Origin: Apostichopus japonicus | Lineage: Eukaryota; Echinodermata; Holothuroidea; Aspidochirotida; Stichopodidae | Direction of reading: 5' to 3' | DNA length: 64,000 nucleotides | NCBI RefSeq assembly: GCF_037975245.1 | Contig: NC_092571.1 | Coordinates: 8,346,501 to 8,410,500, forward strand | Shown: in pieces, positions 16,401 through 32,361 of the stretch | Numbering within the stretch: the stretch's first letter is position 1 | Layout: every line of letters begins with the position of its first letter | The notes under the pieces: generated by a model | What the model was told of the DNA's origin: nothing | Seen by the model: the letters and a program-made list of their open reading frames with translations, nothing else | Database searches by the model: none | Position numbers and translations under genes: made by a program

Positions 16401-19400
16401 CCCATCAATCGAATGTGCGGCACCGATCAATCGAATGAGCGACACCGATCATTCGAATGTGCGACACCATCAATCGAATGTTTGACACCGATCAATCGTA
16501 TGTTAGGCACCGATCAATCGAATGTACTGCACCGATTAATCGAATGTTCGACATTGATCAATCGAATGTGCGGCACCCATCAATCGAATGTTCGACACCG
16601 ATCAATCGAATGTGCGGCACCGATCAATCAAATGTTCGACATTGATCAATCGAATGTTCGACACCGATCAATCGAATGTTCGACACCGATCAATCAAATG
16701 TGCGACACCCATCAATCGAATGTGCGGCACCGATCAATCGAATGAGCGACACCGATCATTCGAATGTGCGACACCATAAATCGAATGTTTGACACCGATC
16801 AATCGTATGTTAGGCACCGATCAATCGAATGTACTGCACCGATTAATCGAATGTTCGACATTGATCAATCGAATGTGCGGCACCCATCAATCGAATGTTC
16901 GACACCGATCAATCGAATGTGCGGTACCGATCAATCGAATGTTCGACACCGATCAATCGAATGTGCGACACCCATTAATCGAATCTTCGATACCCATCAA
17001 TCGTATGTTCGGCATCGATTGATCGAATGTAATGTTCGCCACGGATCAATCGAATGTTCGACACCGATCATTCGAATGTTCGACACCGATCAATCGAATG
17101 TTCGACACCGATAAATCGAATGTGCGACACCGATCAATCGAATGTTCGGCACCGATAAATCGAATGTGCGACACCTATCAATGGAATGTGCAGCACCGAC
17201 CAATCAAATGTGCGGCACCGATCAATCGAATGTGCGACACCGATAATTCGAATGTGCGACACCCATCAATCGAATGCTCGACATTGATCATTCGAATGTG
17301 CGACACCCATCAATCGAATGCTCGACACCGATCAATCGAATGTTCGACACCGATCCATCGAATGTGCGACAACGATCAATCGAATGTGCGACACCTATCA
17401 ATCGAATGATCGACACCGATTAATCTGATGTACGACACCGATCAATCGAATGTGCGACACCTATTAATGGAATGTTCGGCACCGATCAATCGAATATGCA
17501 GCACCGATCAATCGAATGTGCGGCACCGATCAATCAAATGTTCGACATTGATCAATCGAATGTTCGACACCGATCAATCGAATGTGCGACAACTATTAAT
17601 TAAATGTTCGGCACCGATCAATCGAATATGCAGCACAGATCAATCGCCTGTGCGGCACCGATCCATCGAATGTTCGACATTGATCAATCGAATGTTCGAC
17701 ACCGATCATTCGAATGTTCGACACCGATCATTCGAATTTGCAGCATTGATCAATCGAATTTTCGACACCGATCGATCGAATGTGCGACACCGATCAATCG
17801 AATTTGCGACACCCATCAATCGAATGAGCGACACCGATTAATCGAATGTGTGACACCGATCAATCGTATGTTCGGCACCGATCAATCGAATGTGCTGCAC
17901 CGATCAATCGAATGTTCGACATTGATCAATCGAATGTAAGACACCGGTTAATCGAATGTTCGACACCGATCAATCAAATGTGCGGCACCGATTAATCGAA
18001 TGTTCGACACGGACACCCATCAATCGAATGTGCGACACCGATCAATCGAATGTTCGACACCGATCAATCGAATATGCAGCACCGATCAATCGCATATGCG
18101 GCACTGATCGATCGAGTGTTCGACACCGATCAATCTAATGTGCGACACAGATCAATCGAATGTGCGACACCCATGAATCGAATGTTCGACACCGATCATT
18201 CGAATGTGCAGCATTGATCAAACGAAATTTCGACACCGATCAATCGAATGTGCGACACCGATCAATCGAATGTGCGACACCTATTAATGGAATGTTCGGC
18301 ACCGATCAATCGAATATGCAGCACCGATCAATCGAATGTGCGGCACCGATCAATCAAATGTTCGACATTGATCAATCGAATGTTCGACACCGATCAATCG
18401 AATGTTCGACACCGATCAATCAAATGTGCGACACCCATCAATCGAATGTGCGGCACCGATCAATCGAATGAGCGACACCGATCATTCGAATGTGCGACAC
18501 CATCAATCGAATGTTTGACACCGATCAATCGTATGTTAGGCACCGATCAATCGAATGTACTGCACCGATTAATCGAATGTTCGACACCGATCAATCGAAT
18601 GTGCGGCACCCATCAATCGAATGTTCGACACCGATCAATCGAATGTGCGGCACCGATCAATCAAATGTTCGACATTGATCAATCGAATGTTCGACACCGA
18701 TCAATCGAATGTTCGACACCGATCAATCAAATGTGCGACACCCATCAATCGAATGTGCGGCACCGATCAATCGAATGAGCGACACCGATCATTCGAATGT
18801 GCGACACCATAAATCGAATGTTTGACACCGATCAATCGTATGTTAGGCACCGATCAATCGAATGTACTGCACCGATTAATCGAATGTTCGACATTGATCA
18901 ATCGAATGTGCGGCACCCATCAATCGAATGTTCGACACCGATCAATCGAATGTGCGGTACCGATCAATCGAATGTTCGACACCGATCAATCGAATGTGCG
19001 ACACCCATTAATCGAATCTTCGACACCCATCAATCGTATGTTCGGCATCGATTGATCGAATGTAATGTTCGCCACGGATCAATCGAATGTTCGACACCGA
19101 TCATTCGAATGTTCGACACCGATCAATCGAATGTTCGACACCGATAAATCGAATGTGCGACACCGATCAATCGAATGTTCGGCACCGATAAATCGAATGT
19201 GCGACACCTATCAATGGAATGTGCAGCACCGACCAATCAAATGTGCGGCACCGATCAATCGAATGTGCGACACCGATAATTCGAATGTGCGACACCCATC
19301 AATCGAATGCTCGACATTGATCATTCGAATGTGCGACACCCATCAATCGAATGCTCGACACCGATCAATCGAATGTTCGACACCGATCCATCGAATGTGC

Positions 19401-22400
19401 GACAACGATCAATCGAATGTGCGACACCTATCAATCGAATGATCGACACCGATTAATCTGATGTACGACACCGATCAATCGAATGTGCGGCATCGATCAA
19501 TCGAATGTACGACACCTATCAATGGAATGTGCCTTACTCATCAATCGAATGTTCGACACCGATTAATCGAATGTGCGGCACCGATCAAAGGAATGTTCGC
19601 ACCCATCAATCGACTGTTCGACACCCATCAATCGTATGTTCGGCATCGATCGATCGAATGTTCGACACCGATCAATCGAATGTGCGACACCGATCAATCG
19701 TATGTTCGGCACTGATCAATCGAATGTGCGGAACCGATCCATCGAATAATCGACATTGATCATTCGGTTGTTCGAAACCGATCATTCGAATGTTCGACAC
19801 CGATCATTCGAATGTGCGACAACTATTAATTAAATGTTCGGCACCGATCAATCGAATATGCAGCACAGATCAATCGCCTGTGCGGCACCGATCCATCGAA
19901 TGTTCGACATTGATCAATCGAATGTTCGACACCGATCATTCGAATGTTCGACACCGATCATTCGAATTTGCAGCATTGATCAATCGAATTTTCGACACCG
20001 ATCGATCGAATGTGCGACACCAATCAATCGAATTTGCGACACCCATCAATCGAATGAGCGACACCGATTAATCGAATGTGTGACACCGATCAATCGTATG
20101 TTCGGCACCGATCAATCGAATGTGCTGCACCGATCAATCGAATGTTCGACATTGATCAATCGAATGTAAGACACCGGTTAATCGAATGTTCGACACCGAT
20201 CAATCAAATGTGCGGCACCGATTAATCGAATGTTCGACACGGACACCCATCAATCGAATGTGCGACACCGATCAATCGAATGTTCGACACCGATCAATCG
20301 AATATGCAGCACCGATCAATCGCATATGCGGCACTGATCGATCGAGTGTTCGACACCGATCAATCTAATGTGCGACACAGATCAATCGAATGTGCGACAC
20401 CCATGAATCGAATGTTCGACACCGATCATTCGAATGTGCAGCATTGATCAAACGAAATTTCGACACCGATCAATCGAATGTGCGACACCGATCAATCGAA
20501 TGTGCGACACCTATTAATGGAATGTTCGGCACCGATCAATCGAATATGCAGCACCGATCAATCGAATGTGCGGCACCGATCAATCAAATGTTCGACATTG
20601 ATCAATCGAATGTTCGACACCGATCAATCGAATGTTCGACACCGATCAATCAAATGTGCGACACCCATCAATCGAATGTGCGGCACCGATCAATCGAATG
20701 AGCGACACCGATCATTCGAATGTGCGACACCATCAATCGAATGTTTGACACCGATCAATCGTATGTTAGGCACCGATCAATCGAATGTACTGCACCGATT
20801 AATCGAATGTTCGACATTGATCAATCGAATGTGCGGCACCCATCAATCGAATGTTCGACACCGATCAATCGAATGTGCGGCACCGATCAATCAAATGTTC
20901 GACATTGATCAATCGAATGTTCGACACCGATCAATCGAATGTTCGACACCGATCAATCAAATGTGCGACACCCATCAATCGAATGTGCGGCACCGATCAA
21001 TCGAATGAGCGACACCGATCATTCGAATGTGCGACACCATAAATCGAATGAGCGACACCGATCAATCGTATGTTAGGCACCGATCAATCGAATGTACTGC
21101 ACCGATTAATCGAATGTTCGACATTGATCAATCGAATGTGCGGCACCCATCAATCGAATGTTCGACACCGATCAATCGAATGTGCGGTACCGATCAATCG
21201 AATGTTCGACACCGATCAATCAAATGTGCGACACCCATCAATCGAATGTGCGGCACCGATCAATCGAATGAGCGACACCGATCATTCGAATGTGCGACAC
21301 CATAAATCGAATGTTTGACACCGATCAATCGTATGTTAGGCACCGATCAATCGAATGTACTGCACCGATTAATCGAATGTTCGACATTGATCAATCGAAT
21401 GTGCGGCACCCATCAATCGAATGTTCGACACCGATCAATCGAATGTGCGGTACCGATCAATCGAATGTTCGACACCGATCAATCGAATGTGCGACACCCA
21501 TTAATCGAATCTTCGATACCCATCAATCGTATGTTCGGCATCGATTGATCGAATGTAATGTTCGCCACGGATCAATCGAATGTTCGACACCGATCATTCG
21601 AATGTTCGACACCGATCAATCGAATGTTCGACACCGATAAATCGAATGTGCGACACCGATCAATCGAATGTTCGGCACCGATAAATCGAATGTGCGACAC
21701 CTATCAATGGAATGTGCAGCACCGACCAATCAAATGTGCGGCACCGATCAATCGAATGTGCGACACCGATAATTCGAATGTGCGACACCCATCAATCGAA
21801 TGCTCGACATTGATCATTCGAATGTGCGACACCCATCAATCGAATGCTCGACACCGATCAATCGAATGTTCGACACCGATCCATCGAATGTGCGACAACG
21901 ATCAATCGAATGTGCGACACCTATCAATCGAATGATCGACACCGATTAATCTGATGTACGACACCGATCAATCGAATGTGCGGCATCGATCAATCGAATG
22001 TACGACACCTATCAATGGAATGTGCCTTACTCATCAATCGAATGTTCGACACCGATTAATCGAATGTGCGGCACCGATCAAAGGATTGTTCGCACCCATC
22101 AATCGACTGTTCGACACCCATCAATCGTATGTTCGGCATCGATCGATCGAATGTTCGACACCGATCAATCGAATGTGCGACACCGATCAATCGTATGTTC
22201 GGCACTGATCAATCGAATGTGCGGAACCGATCCATCGAATAATCGACATTGATCATTCGGTTGTTCGAAACCGATCATTCGAATGTTCGACACCGATCAT
22301 TCGAATGTGCGACAACTATTAATTAAATGTTCGGCACCGATCAATCGAATATGCAGCACAGATCAATCGCCTGTGCGGCACCGATCCATCGAATGTTCGA

Positions 22401-23196
22401 CATTGATCAATCGAATGTTCGACACCGATCATTCGAATGTTCGACACCGATCATTCGAATTTGCAGCATTGATCAATCGAATTTTCGACACCGATCGATC
22501 GAATGTGCGACACCGATCAATCGAATTTGCGACACCCATCAATCGAATGAGCGACACCGATTAATCGAATGTGTGACACCGATCAATCGTATGTTCGGCA
22601 CCGATCAATCGAATGTGCTGCACCGATCAATCGAATGTTCGACATTGATCAATCGAATGTAAGACACCGGTTAATCGAATGTTCGACACCGATCAATCAA
22701 ATGTGCGGCACCGATTAATCGAATGTTCGACACGGACACCCATCAATCGAATGTGCGACACCGATCAATCGAATGTTCGACACCGATCAATCGAATATGC
22801 AGCACCGATCAATCGCATATGCGGCACTGATCGATCGAGTGTTCGACACCGATCAATCTAATGTGCGACACAGATCAATCGAATGTGCGACACCCATGAA
22901 TCGAATGTTCGACACCGATCATTCGAATGTGCAGCATTGATCAAACGAAATTTCGACACCGATCAATCGAATGTGCGACACCGATCAATCGAATGTGCGA
23001 CACCTATTAATGGAATGTTCGGCACCGATCAATCGAATATGCAGCACCGATCAATCGAATGTGCGGCACCGATCAATCAAATGTTCGACATTGATCAATC
23101 GAATGTTCGACACCGATCAATCGAATGTGCGACAACTATTAATTAAATGTTCGGCACCGATCAATCGAATATGCAGCACAGATCAATCGCCTGTGC
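13417..23196 (+). repeat. Satellite family A, 22-bp monomer, head to tail
   Basis: The monomer is GATCAATCGAATG followed by nine bases, most often TGCGACACC, TTCGACACC or TGCGGCACC. About 440 monomers by length, all in one orientation. Variants alter the first half (CCATCAATCG, GATTAATCG, GATCATTCG, GATAAATCG) or the end. There are no stop codons in the forward frames of the consensus monomer, hence overlapping open frames with 22-residue repeats. Some monomers already carry GGTACC (13610, 16923, 18956, 21186, 21449). Confidence 0.97.
13771..23196 (+). repeat. Family A higher-order repeats of growing length
   Basis: The rare motif CAACTATTAATTAAATG occurs at 13771, 15557, 17590, 19820, 22313 and 23133. 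The intervals are 1786, 2033, 2230, 2493 and 820 bp. Landmark monomer strings recur in the same order inside each copy. An inner block beginning near 14671 occurs once in the first copy, twice in the second (16457, 16764) and third (18490, 18797) and three times in the fourth (20720, 21027, 21290). The last copy is cut short about 60 bp after its marker by the switch to family B. Confidence 0.9.
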
Positions 23197-26100
23197 GGTA
23201 CCGATAATCGAATGTTCGGTACCGAACCGATGAATCGAATGTGCGGTTCCGATCAATCGAATGTGCGGTACCGATGAATCGAATGTGCGGTACCGATCAA
23301 TCGAATGTGCGGTACCGATCAATCAAATGTGCGGTACCGATCAAACGAATGTTCGATACCGATCAATCGAATGTGCGGTACCGATCAATCCAATGTGAGG
23401 TACCGATCAATCGAATGTGCGGTACCGATCAATCGAATGTGCGGTACCGATCAATCGAATGTGCGGTACAGATCAATAGAATGTTCGGTACCGATCAATC
23501 GATTGTGCGGTACCGATCAATCGAATGTTCGGTACCGATCAATCGAATGTGCGGTACCGATTAATCGAATGTGCGGTACCGTTCAATCGAATGTGCGGTA
23601 CCAATCAATCGAATGTGCGGTACCGATCAATCATATGTGCGGTACCGATCAATCGAATGTGCGGTACGGAGCAGTCGAATGTTCGATACCGATCAATGGA
23701 ATATGCGGTACCGATCAATCGAATGTGCGGTACCGATCAATCGAATGTGCGGGACCGATCAATCGAATGTGCGGTACCGATCAATCGAATGTGCTGTACC
23801 GATCAATCGAATGTTCGATACCGATCAATCGAATGTGCTGTACCGATCAATCGAATGTGCGGTATTGATCAATCGAATGTTCGGTAGCGATCAATCGAAT
23901 GTGCGGTACCGATCAATCGAATGTTCGTTACCGATCAATCGAATGTGCGGTACCGATCATTCGAATATTCGTTACCGATCAATCGAATGTGCGGTATTGT
24001 GCAATCGAATTTTCGGTACCGATCAATCGAATGTTCGGTACCGATCAATCGAATGTGCGGTACAGATCAATCGAATGTGCGGTACCGATCAATCGAATGT
24101 GCGGTACCGATCAATCGAATGTGCGGTACCGATCAATCGAATGTTCGGTACCGTACCGATGAATCGAATGTGAGGTTCCGATCAATCGAATGTTCGATAC
24201 CGATCAATCGAATGTGCGGTACCGATTAATCGAATGTGCGGTACCGATCAATCGAATGTGCGGTACCGATCAATCGAATGTGCGGTACCGATCAATCGAA
24301 TGTTCGATACCGATCAATCGAATGTGCGGTACCGATCAATCGAATGTGCGGTACCGATCAATCGAATGTTCGATACCGATCAATCGAATGTGCGGTACCG
24401 AACAATCGAATGTTCGATACCGATCAATCGAATGTGCGGTACCGATCAATCGAATGTGCGGTACCGAACAATCGAATGTTCGATACCGTACCGATCAATC
24501 GAATGTGCGGTACCGATCAATCGAATGTGCTGTACCGATCAATCGAATGTGATGTATTGACCAATCGAATGTTCGGTAGCGATCAATCGAATTTGCGGTA
24601 CCGATCAAACGAATGTGCGGTATTGATCAATCGAATGTTCGGAACCGATCAATCGAATGTTCGGTACCGATCAATCGAATGTGCGGTACCGATTAATCGA
24701 ATGTGCGGTACCGATCAATCGAATGTGCGGTACCGATCAATCGAATGTGCGGTACGGAGCAGTCGAATGTTCGATACCGATCAATGGAATATGCGGTAAT
24801 GATGAATCGAATGTGCGGTACCGATCAATCGAATGTGCGGTACCGATCAATCGAATGTGCGGTACCGATCATTCGAATATTCGTTACCGATCAATCGAAT
24901 GTGCGGTATTGATCAATCGAATGTGCGGTACCGATTAATCGAATGTGCGGTACCGATCAATCGAATGTGAGGTACCGATCAATCGAATGTACGGTACCGA
25001 TCAATCGAATGTTCGATACCGATCAATCGAATGTGCGGTAACGAACAATCGAATGTTCGGTACCGATCAATCAATTGTGCGGTACCGATCAATCGAATGT
25101 GCGGTACCGATCAATCGAATGTGCGGTACCGATCAACTAATGTGCGATACCGAACAATCGAATGTTCGATACCGGACCGATCAATCGAATGTGCGGTACC
25201 GATCAATCGAATGTGCTGTACCGATCAATCGAATGTTCGATACCGATCAATCGAATGTGCGGTACCGATCAATCGAATATGCGGTATTGATCAATCGAAT
25301 ATGCGGTACCGATCAATCGAATGTTCGTTACCGATCAATCGAATGTGCGGTACCGATCATTCGAATATTCGTTACCGATCAATCGAATGTGAGGTATTGA
25401 TCAATCGAATGTTCGGTACCGATCAATCGAATGTTCGGTACCGATCAATCGAATGTGCGGTACCGATCAATCGAATGTGCGGTACCGATCATTAGAATGT
25501 GCGGTACCGATCAATCGAATGTGCGGTACCAATAATCGAATGTTCGGTACCGTACCGATGAATCGAATGTGCGGTTCCGATCAATCGAATGTTCGGTACC
25601 GATCAATCGAATGTGCGGTACCGATTAATCGAATGTGCGGTACCGATCAATCGAATGTGAGGTACCGATCAATCGAATGTGCGGTACCGATCAATCGAAT
25701 GTTCGATACCGATCAATCGAATGTGCGGTAACGAACAATCGAATGTTCGGTACCGATCAATCGAATGTGCGGTACCGATCAATCGAATGTGCGGTACCGA
25801 TCAATCGAATGTGCGGTACCGATCAATCGAATGTGCGGTACCGATCAATCGAATGTGCGGTACCGATCAACTAATGTGCGATACCGAACAATCGAATGTT
25901 CGATACCGTACCGATCAATCGAATGTGCGGTACCGATCAATCGAATGTGCTGTACCGATCAATCGAATGTTCGATACCGATGAATCGAATATTCGGTATT
26001 GATCAATCGAATGTGCGGTACCGATCAATCGAATGTTCGTTACCGATCAATCGAATGTGCGGTACCGATCATTCGAATATTCGTTACCGACCAATCGAAT

Positions 26101-29100
26101 GTGCGGTATTGATCAATCGAATGTTCGGTACCGATCAATCGAATGTTCGGTACCGATCAATCGAATGTGCGGTACCGATCAATCGAATGTGCGGTACCGA
26201 TAATCGAATGTTCGGTACCGTACCGATGAATCGAATGTGCGGTATTGATCAATCGAATGTGCGGTACCGATGAATCGAATGTGCGGTACCGATCAATCGA
26301 ATGTGCGGAACCGATCAATCGAATGTGCGGTACCGATCATTCGAATATTCGTTACCGATCAATCGAATGTGCGGTATTGATCAATCGAATGTTCGGTACC
26401 GATCAATCGAATGTTCGGTACCGATCAATCGAATGTGCTGTACCGATCGATCAATCAAATGTGCGGTACCGATCAATAGAATATTCGGTACCGATGAATC
26501 GAATGTACGGTACCGATCAATCGAATGTGCGGTACCGATCAATCGAATGTGCGGTACCGATCAATCGAATGTGCGGTACCGATCAACTAATGTGCGGTAC
26601 CGATCAATCGAATGTGCGGTACCGATCAATCGAATGTGCGGTACCGATCAATCGAATGTGCGGTACCGATCAATCGAATGTGCGGTACCGATCAATCGAT
26701 TGTTCGGTACCGATCAATCGAATGTGCGGTACCGATCAATCGAATGTGCGGTATTGATCAATCGAATGTTCGGTACCGATCAATCGAATGTGCGGTACCG
26801 ATCAATCGAATGTTCGTTACCGATCAATCGAATGTGCGGTACCGATCAATCGAATGTTCGTTAAAGATCAATCGAATGTGCGGTACCGATCAATCGAATG
26901 TTCGGTACCGATCAATCGAATGTTCGGTACCGATCAATCGAATGTGCGGTACCGATCAATCGATTGTTCGGTACCGATCAATCGAATGTGCGGTACCGAT
27001 CAATCGAATGTTCGGTACCGATCAATCGAATGTGCGGTACCGATCAATCGAATGTGCGTTACCGATCAATCGAATGTTCGGTACCGATCAATCGAATGTG
27101 CGGTACCGATCAATCGAATGTGTTGTACCGATCAATCGAATGTGCGGTACCGATCAATCATATGTGCGGTACCGATTAATCGAATGTGCGGTACCGATGA
27201 ATCGAATGTTCGGTACCGATCAATCGAATGTTCGGTACCGATCAATCGAATGTTCGGTACCGATCAATCGAATGTTCGGTACCGATCAATCGAATGTGCG
27301 GTACCGATCAATCGAAACTGCGTTACCGATCAATCGAATGTGCGGTATTGATCAATCGAATGTTCGGTACCGATCAATCGAATGTGCGTTACCGATCAAT
27401 CGAATGTTCGTTACCGATCAATCGAATGTGCGGTATTGATCAATCGAATGTTCGGTACCGATCAATCTAATGTTCGGTACCGATCAATCGATTGTGCGAT
27501 ACCGATCAATCGAATATTCGGTACCGATCAATCGAATGTGCGGTACCGATCAATCGAATGTTCGGTACCGATCAATCGAATGTTCGGTACCGATCAATCG
27601 AATGTTCGGTACCGATCAATCGAATGATCGGTACCGATCAATCGAATGTTCGGTACCGATCAATCGAATGTTCGGTACCGATCAATCGAATGTGCGGTAC
27701 CGATCAATCGAATGTGCGTTATCGATCAATCGAATGTGCGGTACCGATCAATCGAATGTGCGGTATTGATCAATCGAATGTTCGGTACCGATCAATCGAA
27801 TGTGCGGTACCGATCAATCGAATGTGCGGTATTGATCAATCGAATGTTCGGTACCGATCAATCGAATGTGCGGTACCGATCAATCGAATGTGCGGTATTG
27901 ATCAATCGAATGTTCGGTACCGATCAATCGAATGTGCGGTACCGATCAATCGAATGTTCGGTACCGATCAATCGAATGTGCGGTACCGATCAATCGAATG
28001 TTCGATACCGATCAATCGAATGTGCGGTACCGAACAATCGAATGTGCGGTACCGAACAATCGAATATGCGGTACCGATCAATCGAATGTGCGGTATTGAT
28101 CAATCGAATGTTCGGTACCGATCAATCGAATGTGCGGTACCGATCAATCGAATGTTCGTTACCGATCAATCGAATGTTCGGTACCGATCAATCGATTGTG
28201 CGGTACCGATCAATCGAATGTTCGGTACCGATCAATCGAATGTGCGGTACCGATCAATCGAATGTGCGGTACCGATCAATCGAATGTGCGGTACCGATCA
28301 ATCGAATGTGCGATACCGATCAATCGAATGTGCGGTACCGATCAATCGAATGTGCGGTACCGATCAATCGATTGTTCGGTACCGATCAAACGAATGTGCG
28401 GTACCGATCAATCGAATGTGCGGTATTGATCAATCGAATGTTCGGTACCGATCAATCGAATGTGCGGTACCGATCAATCGAATGTTCGTTACCGATCAAT
28501 CGAATGTGCGGTACCGATCAATCGAATGTTCGTTACCGATCAATCGAATGTGCGGTACCGATCAATCGAATGTTCGGTACCGATCAATCGAATGTTCGGT
28601 ACCGATCAATCGATTGTGCGGTACCGATCAATCGAATGTTCGGTACCGATCAATCGAATGTGCGGTACCGATCAATCGAATGTGCGTTACCGATCAATCG
28701 AATGTGCGGTACCGATCAATCGAATGTGCGGTACCGATCAATCAAATGTGTTGTACCGATCAATCGAATGTGCGGTACCGATCAATCATATGTGCGGTAC
28801 CGATTAATCGAATGTGCGGTACCGATGAATCGAATGTTCGGTACCGATCAATCGAATGTGCGGTACCGATCAATCGAATGTTCGGTACGGATCAATCGAA
28901 TGTGCGGTACCGATCAATCGAATGTTCGGTACCGATCAATCGAATGTTCGGTACCGATCAATCGAATGTTCGGTACCGATCAATCGAATGTGCGGTACCG
29001 ATCAATCGAATGTGCGGTACCGAACAATCGAATATGCGGTACCGATCAATCGAATGTTCGGTACCGATCAATCGAATGTTCGATACCGATCAATCGAATG

Positions 29101-32100
29101 TGGGGTACCGAACAATCGAATATGCGGTACCGATCAATCGAATGTGCGGTATTGATCAATAGAATGTTCGGTACCGATCAATCGAATGTGCGGTACCGAT
29201 CAATCGAATGTTCGTTACCGATCAATCGAATGTTCGGTACCGATCAATCGATTGTGCGGTACCGATCAATCGAATGTTCGGTACCGATCAATCGAATGTG
29301 CGGTACCGATCAATCGAATGTGCGGTACCGATCAATCGAATGTGCGGTATTGATCAATCGAATGTTCGGTACCGATCAATCGAATGTGCGGTACCGATTA
29401 ATCGAATGTGCGGTACCGAACAATCGAATGTGCGGTACCGAACAATCGAATGTGCGGTACCGATCAATCGAATGTGCGGTACCGATCAATCGAATGTGCG
29501 GTACCGATCAATCGAATGTGCGGTACCGATCAATCGAATGTGCGGTACCGATCAATCGATTGTTCGGTACCGATCAATCGAATGTGCGGTACCGATCAAT
29601 CGAATGTGCGGTATTGATCAATCGAATGTTCGGTACCGATCAATCGAATGTGCGGTACCGATCAATCGAATGTTCGTTACCGATCAATCGAATGTGCGGT
29701 ACCGATCAATCGAATGTTCGTTACCGATCAATCGAATGTGCGGTACCGATCAATCGAATGTTCGTTACCGATCAATCGAATGTGCGGTACCGATCAATCG
29801 AATGTTCGGTACCGATCAATCGAATGTTCGGTACCGATCAATCGATTGTGCGGTACCGATCAATCGAATGTTCGGTACCGATCAATCAAAAGTGCGGTAC
29901 CGATCAATCGAATGTTCGGTACCGATCAATCGAATGTGCGGTACCGATCAATCGAATGTGCGTTACCGATCAATCGAATGTTCGGTACCGATCAATCGAA
30001 TGTGTTGTACCGATCAATCGAATGTGCGGTACCGATGAATCATATGTGCGGTACCGATTAATCGAATGTGCGGTACCGATGAATCGAATGTTCGGTACCG
30101 ATCAATCGAATGTGCGGTACCGATCAATCGAATGTTCGGTACGGATCAATCGAATGTGCGGTACCGATCAATCGAATGTTCGGTACTGATCAATCGAATG
30201 TTCGGTACCGATCAATCGAATGTTCGGTACCGATCAATCGAATGTTCGATACCGATCAATCGAATGTGCGGTACCGAACAATCGAATGTGCGGTACCGAT
30301 CAATCGAATGTGCGGTACCGATCAATCGAATGTGCGGTACCGATCAATCGAATGTGCGGTACCGATCAATCGAATGTGCGGTACCGATCAACTAATGTGC
30401 GATACCGAACAATCGAATGTTCGGTACCGTACCGATGAATCGAATGCTCGGTACCGATCAATCGAATGTGCGGTACCGATCAATCGAATGTTCGGTACCG
30501 ATCAATCGAATGTGCGGTACCGATCAATCGAATGTGCGGTATTGATCAATCGAATGTGCGGTACCGATCAATCGAATGTGCGGTATTGATCAATCGAATG
30601 TTCGGTACCGATCAATCGAATGTGCGGTACCGATCAATCGAATGTTCGTTACCGATCAATCGAATGTTCGGTACCGATCAATCGAATGTGCGGTACCGAT
30701 CAATCGAATGTGCGGTACCGATCAATCGAATGTGCGGTACCGATCAATCGAATGTTCGGTACCGATCAATCGAATGTTCGGTACCGATCAATCGAATGTT
30801 CGGTACCGATCAATCGAATGATCGGTACCGATCAATCGAATGTTCGGTACCGATCAATCGAATGTTCGTTACCGATCAATCGAATGTGCGGTATTGATCA
30901 ATCGAATGTTCGGTACCGATCAATCGAATGTGCGGTACCGATCAATCGAATGTGCGGTATTGATCAATCGAATGTTCGGTACCGATCAATCGAATGTGCG
31001 GTACCGATCAATCGAATGTGCGGTATTGATCAATCGAATGTTCGGTACCGATCCATCGAATGTGCGGTACCGATCAATCGATTGTTCGGTACCGATCAAT
31101 CGAATGTGCGGTACCGATCAATCGAATGTTCGATACCGATCAATCGAATGTGCGGTACCGAACAATCGAATGTGCGGTACCGATCAATCGAATGTGCGGT
31201 ATTGATCAATCGAATGTTCGGTACCGATCAATCGAATGTGCGGTACCGATCAATCGAATGTTCGGTACCGATCAATCGATTGTGCGGTACCGAACAATCG
31301 AATGTGCGGTACCGAACAATCGAATGTGCGGTACCGATCAATCGAATGTGCGGTACCGATCAATCGAATGTGCGGTACCGATCAATCATATGTGCGGTAC
31401 CGATCAATCGAATGTTCGGTACCGATCAATCGAATGTGCGGTACCGATCAATCGAATGTTCGGTACCGATCAATCGAATGTGCGGTACTGATCAATCGAA
31501 TGTGCGGTACCGATCAATCGAATGTTCGGTACCGATCAATCGAATGTTCGGTACCGATCAATCGAATGTTCGGTACCGATCAATCTAATGTTCGATACCG
31601 ATCAATCGAATGTGCGGTACCGAACAATCGAATGTGCGGTACCGAACAATCGAATGTGCGGTACCGATAAAGTAATGTGCGATACCGATCAATCGAATGT
31701 TCGGTACCGTACCGATGAATCGAATGCTCGGTACCGATCAATCGAATGTGCGGTACCGATCAATCGAATGTTCGGTACCGATCAATCGAATGTGCGGTAC
31801 CGATCAATCGAATGTGCGGTATTGATTAATCGAATGTGCGGTACCGATCAATCGAATGTGCGGTATTGATCAATCGAATGTTCGGTACCGATCAATCGAA
31901 TGTGCGGTACCGATCAATCGAATATTCGTTACCGATCAATCGAATGTTCGGTACCGATCAATCGATTGTGCGGTACCGATCAATCGAATGTTCGGTACCG
32001 ATCAATCGAATGTGCGGTACCGATCAATCGAATGTGCGGTACCGATCAATCGAATGTTCGATACCGATCAATCGAATGTGCGGTACCGAACAATCGAATG

Positions 32101-32361
32101 TGCGGTACCGATCAATCGAATGTGCGGTATTGATCAATCGAATGTTCGGTACCGATCAATCGAATGTGCGGTACCGATCAATCGAATGTTCGTTACCGAT
32201 CAATCGAATGTGCGGTACCGATCAATCGAATGTTCGTTACCGATCAATCGAATGTGCGGTACCGATCAATCGAATGTTCGGTACCGATCAATCGAATGTG
32301 CGGTACCGATCAATCGAATGTGCGGTATTGATCAATCGAATGTTCGGTACCGATCAATCGA

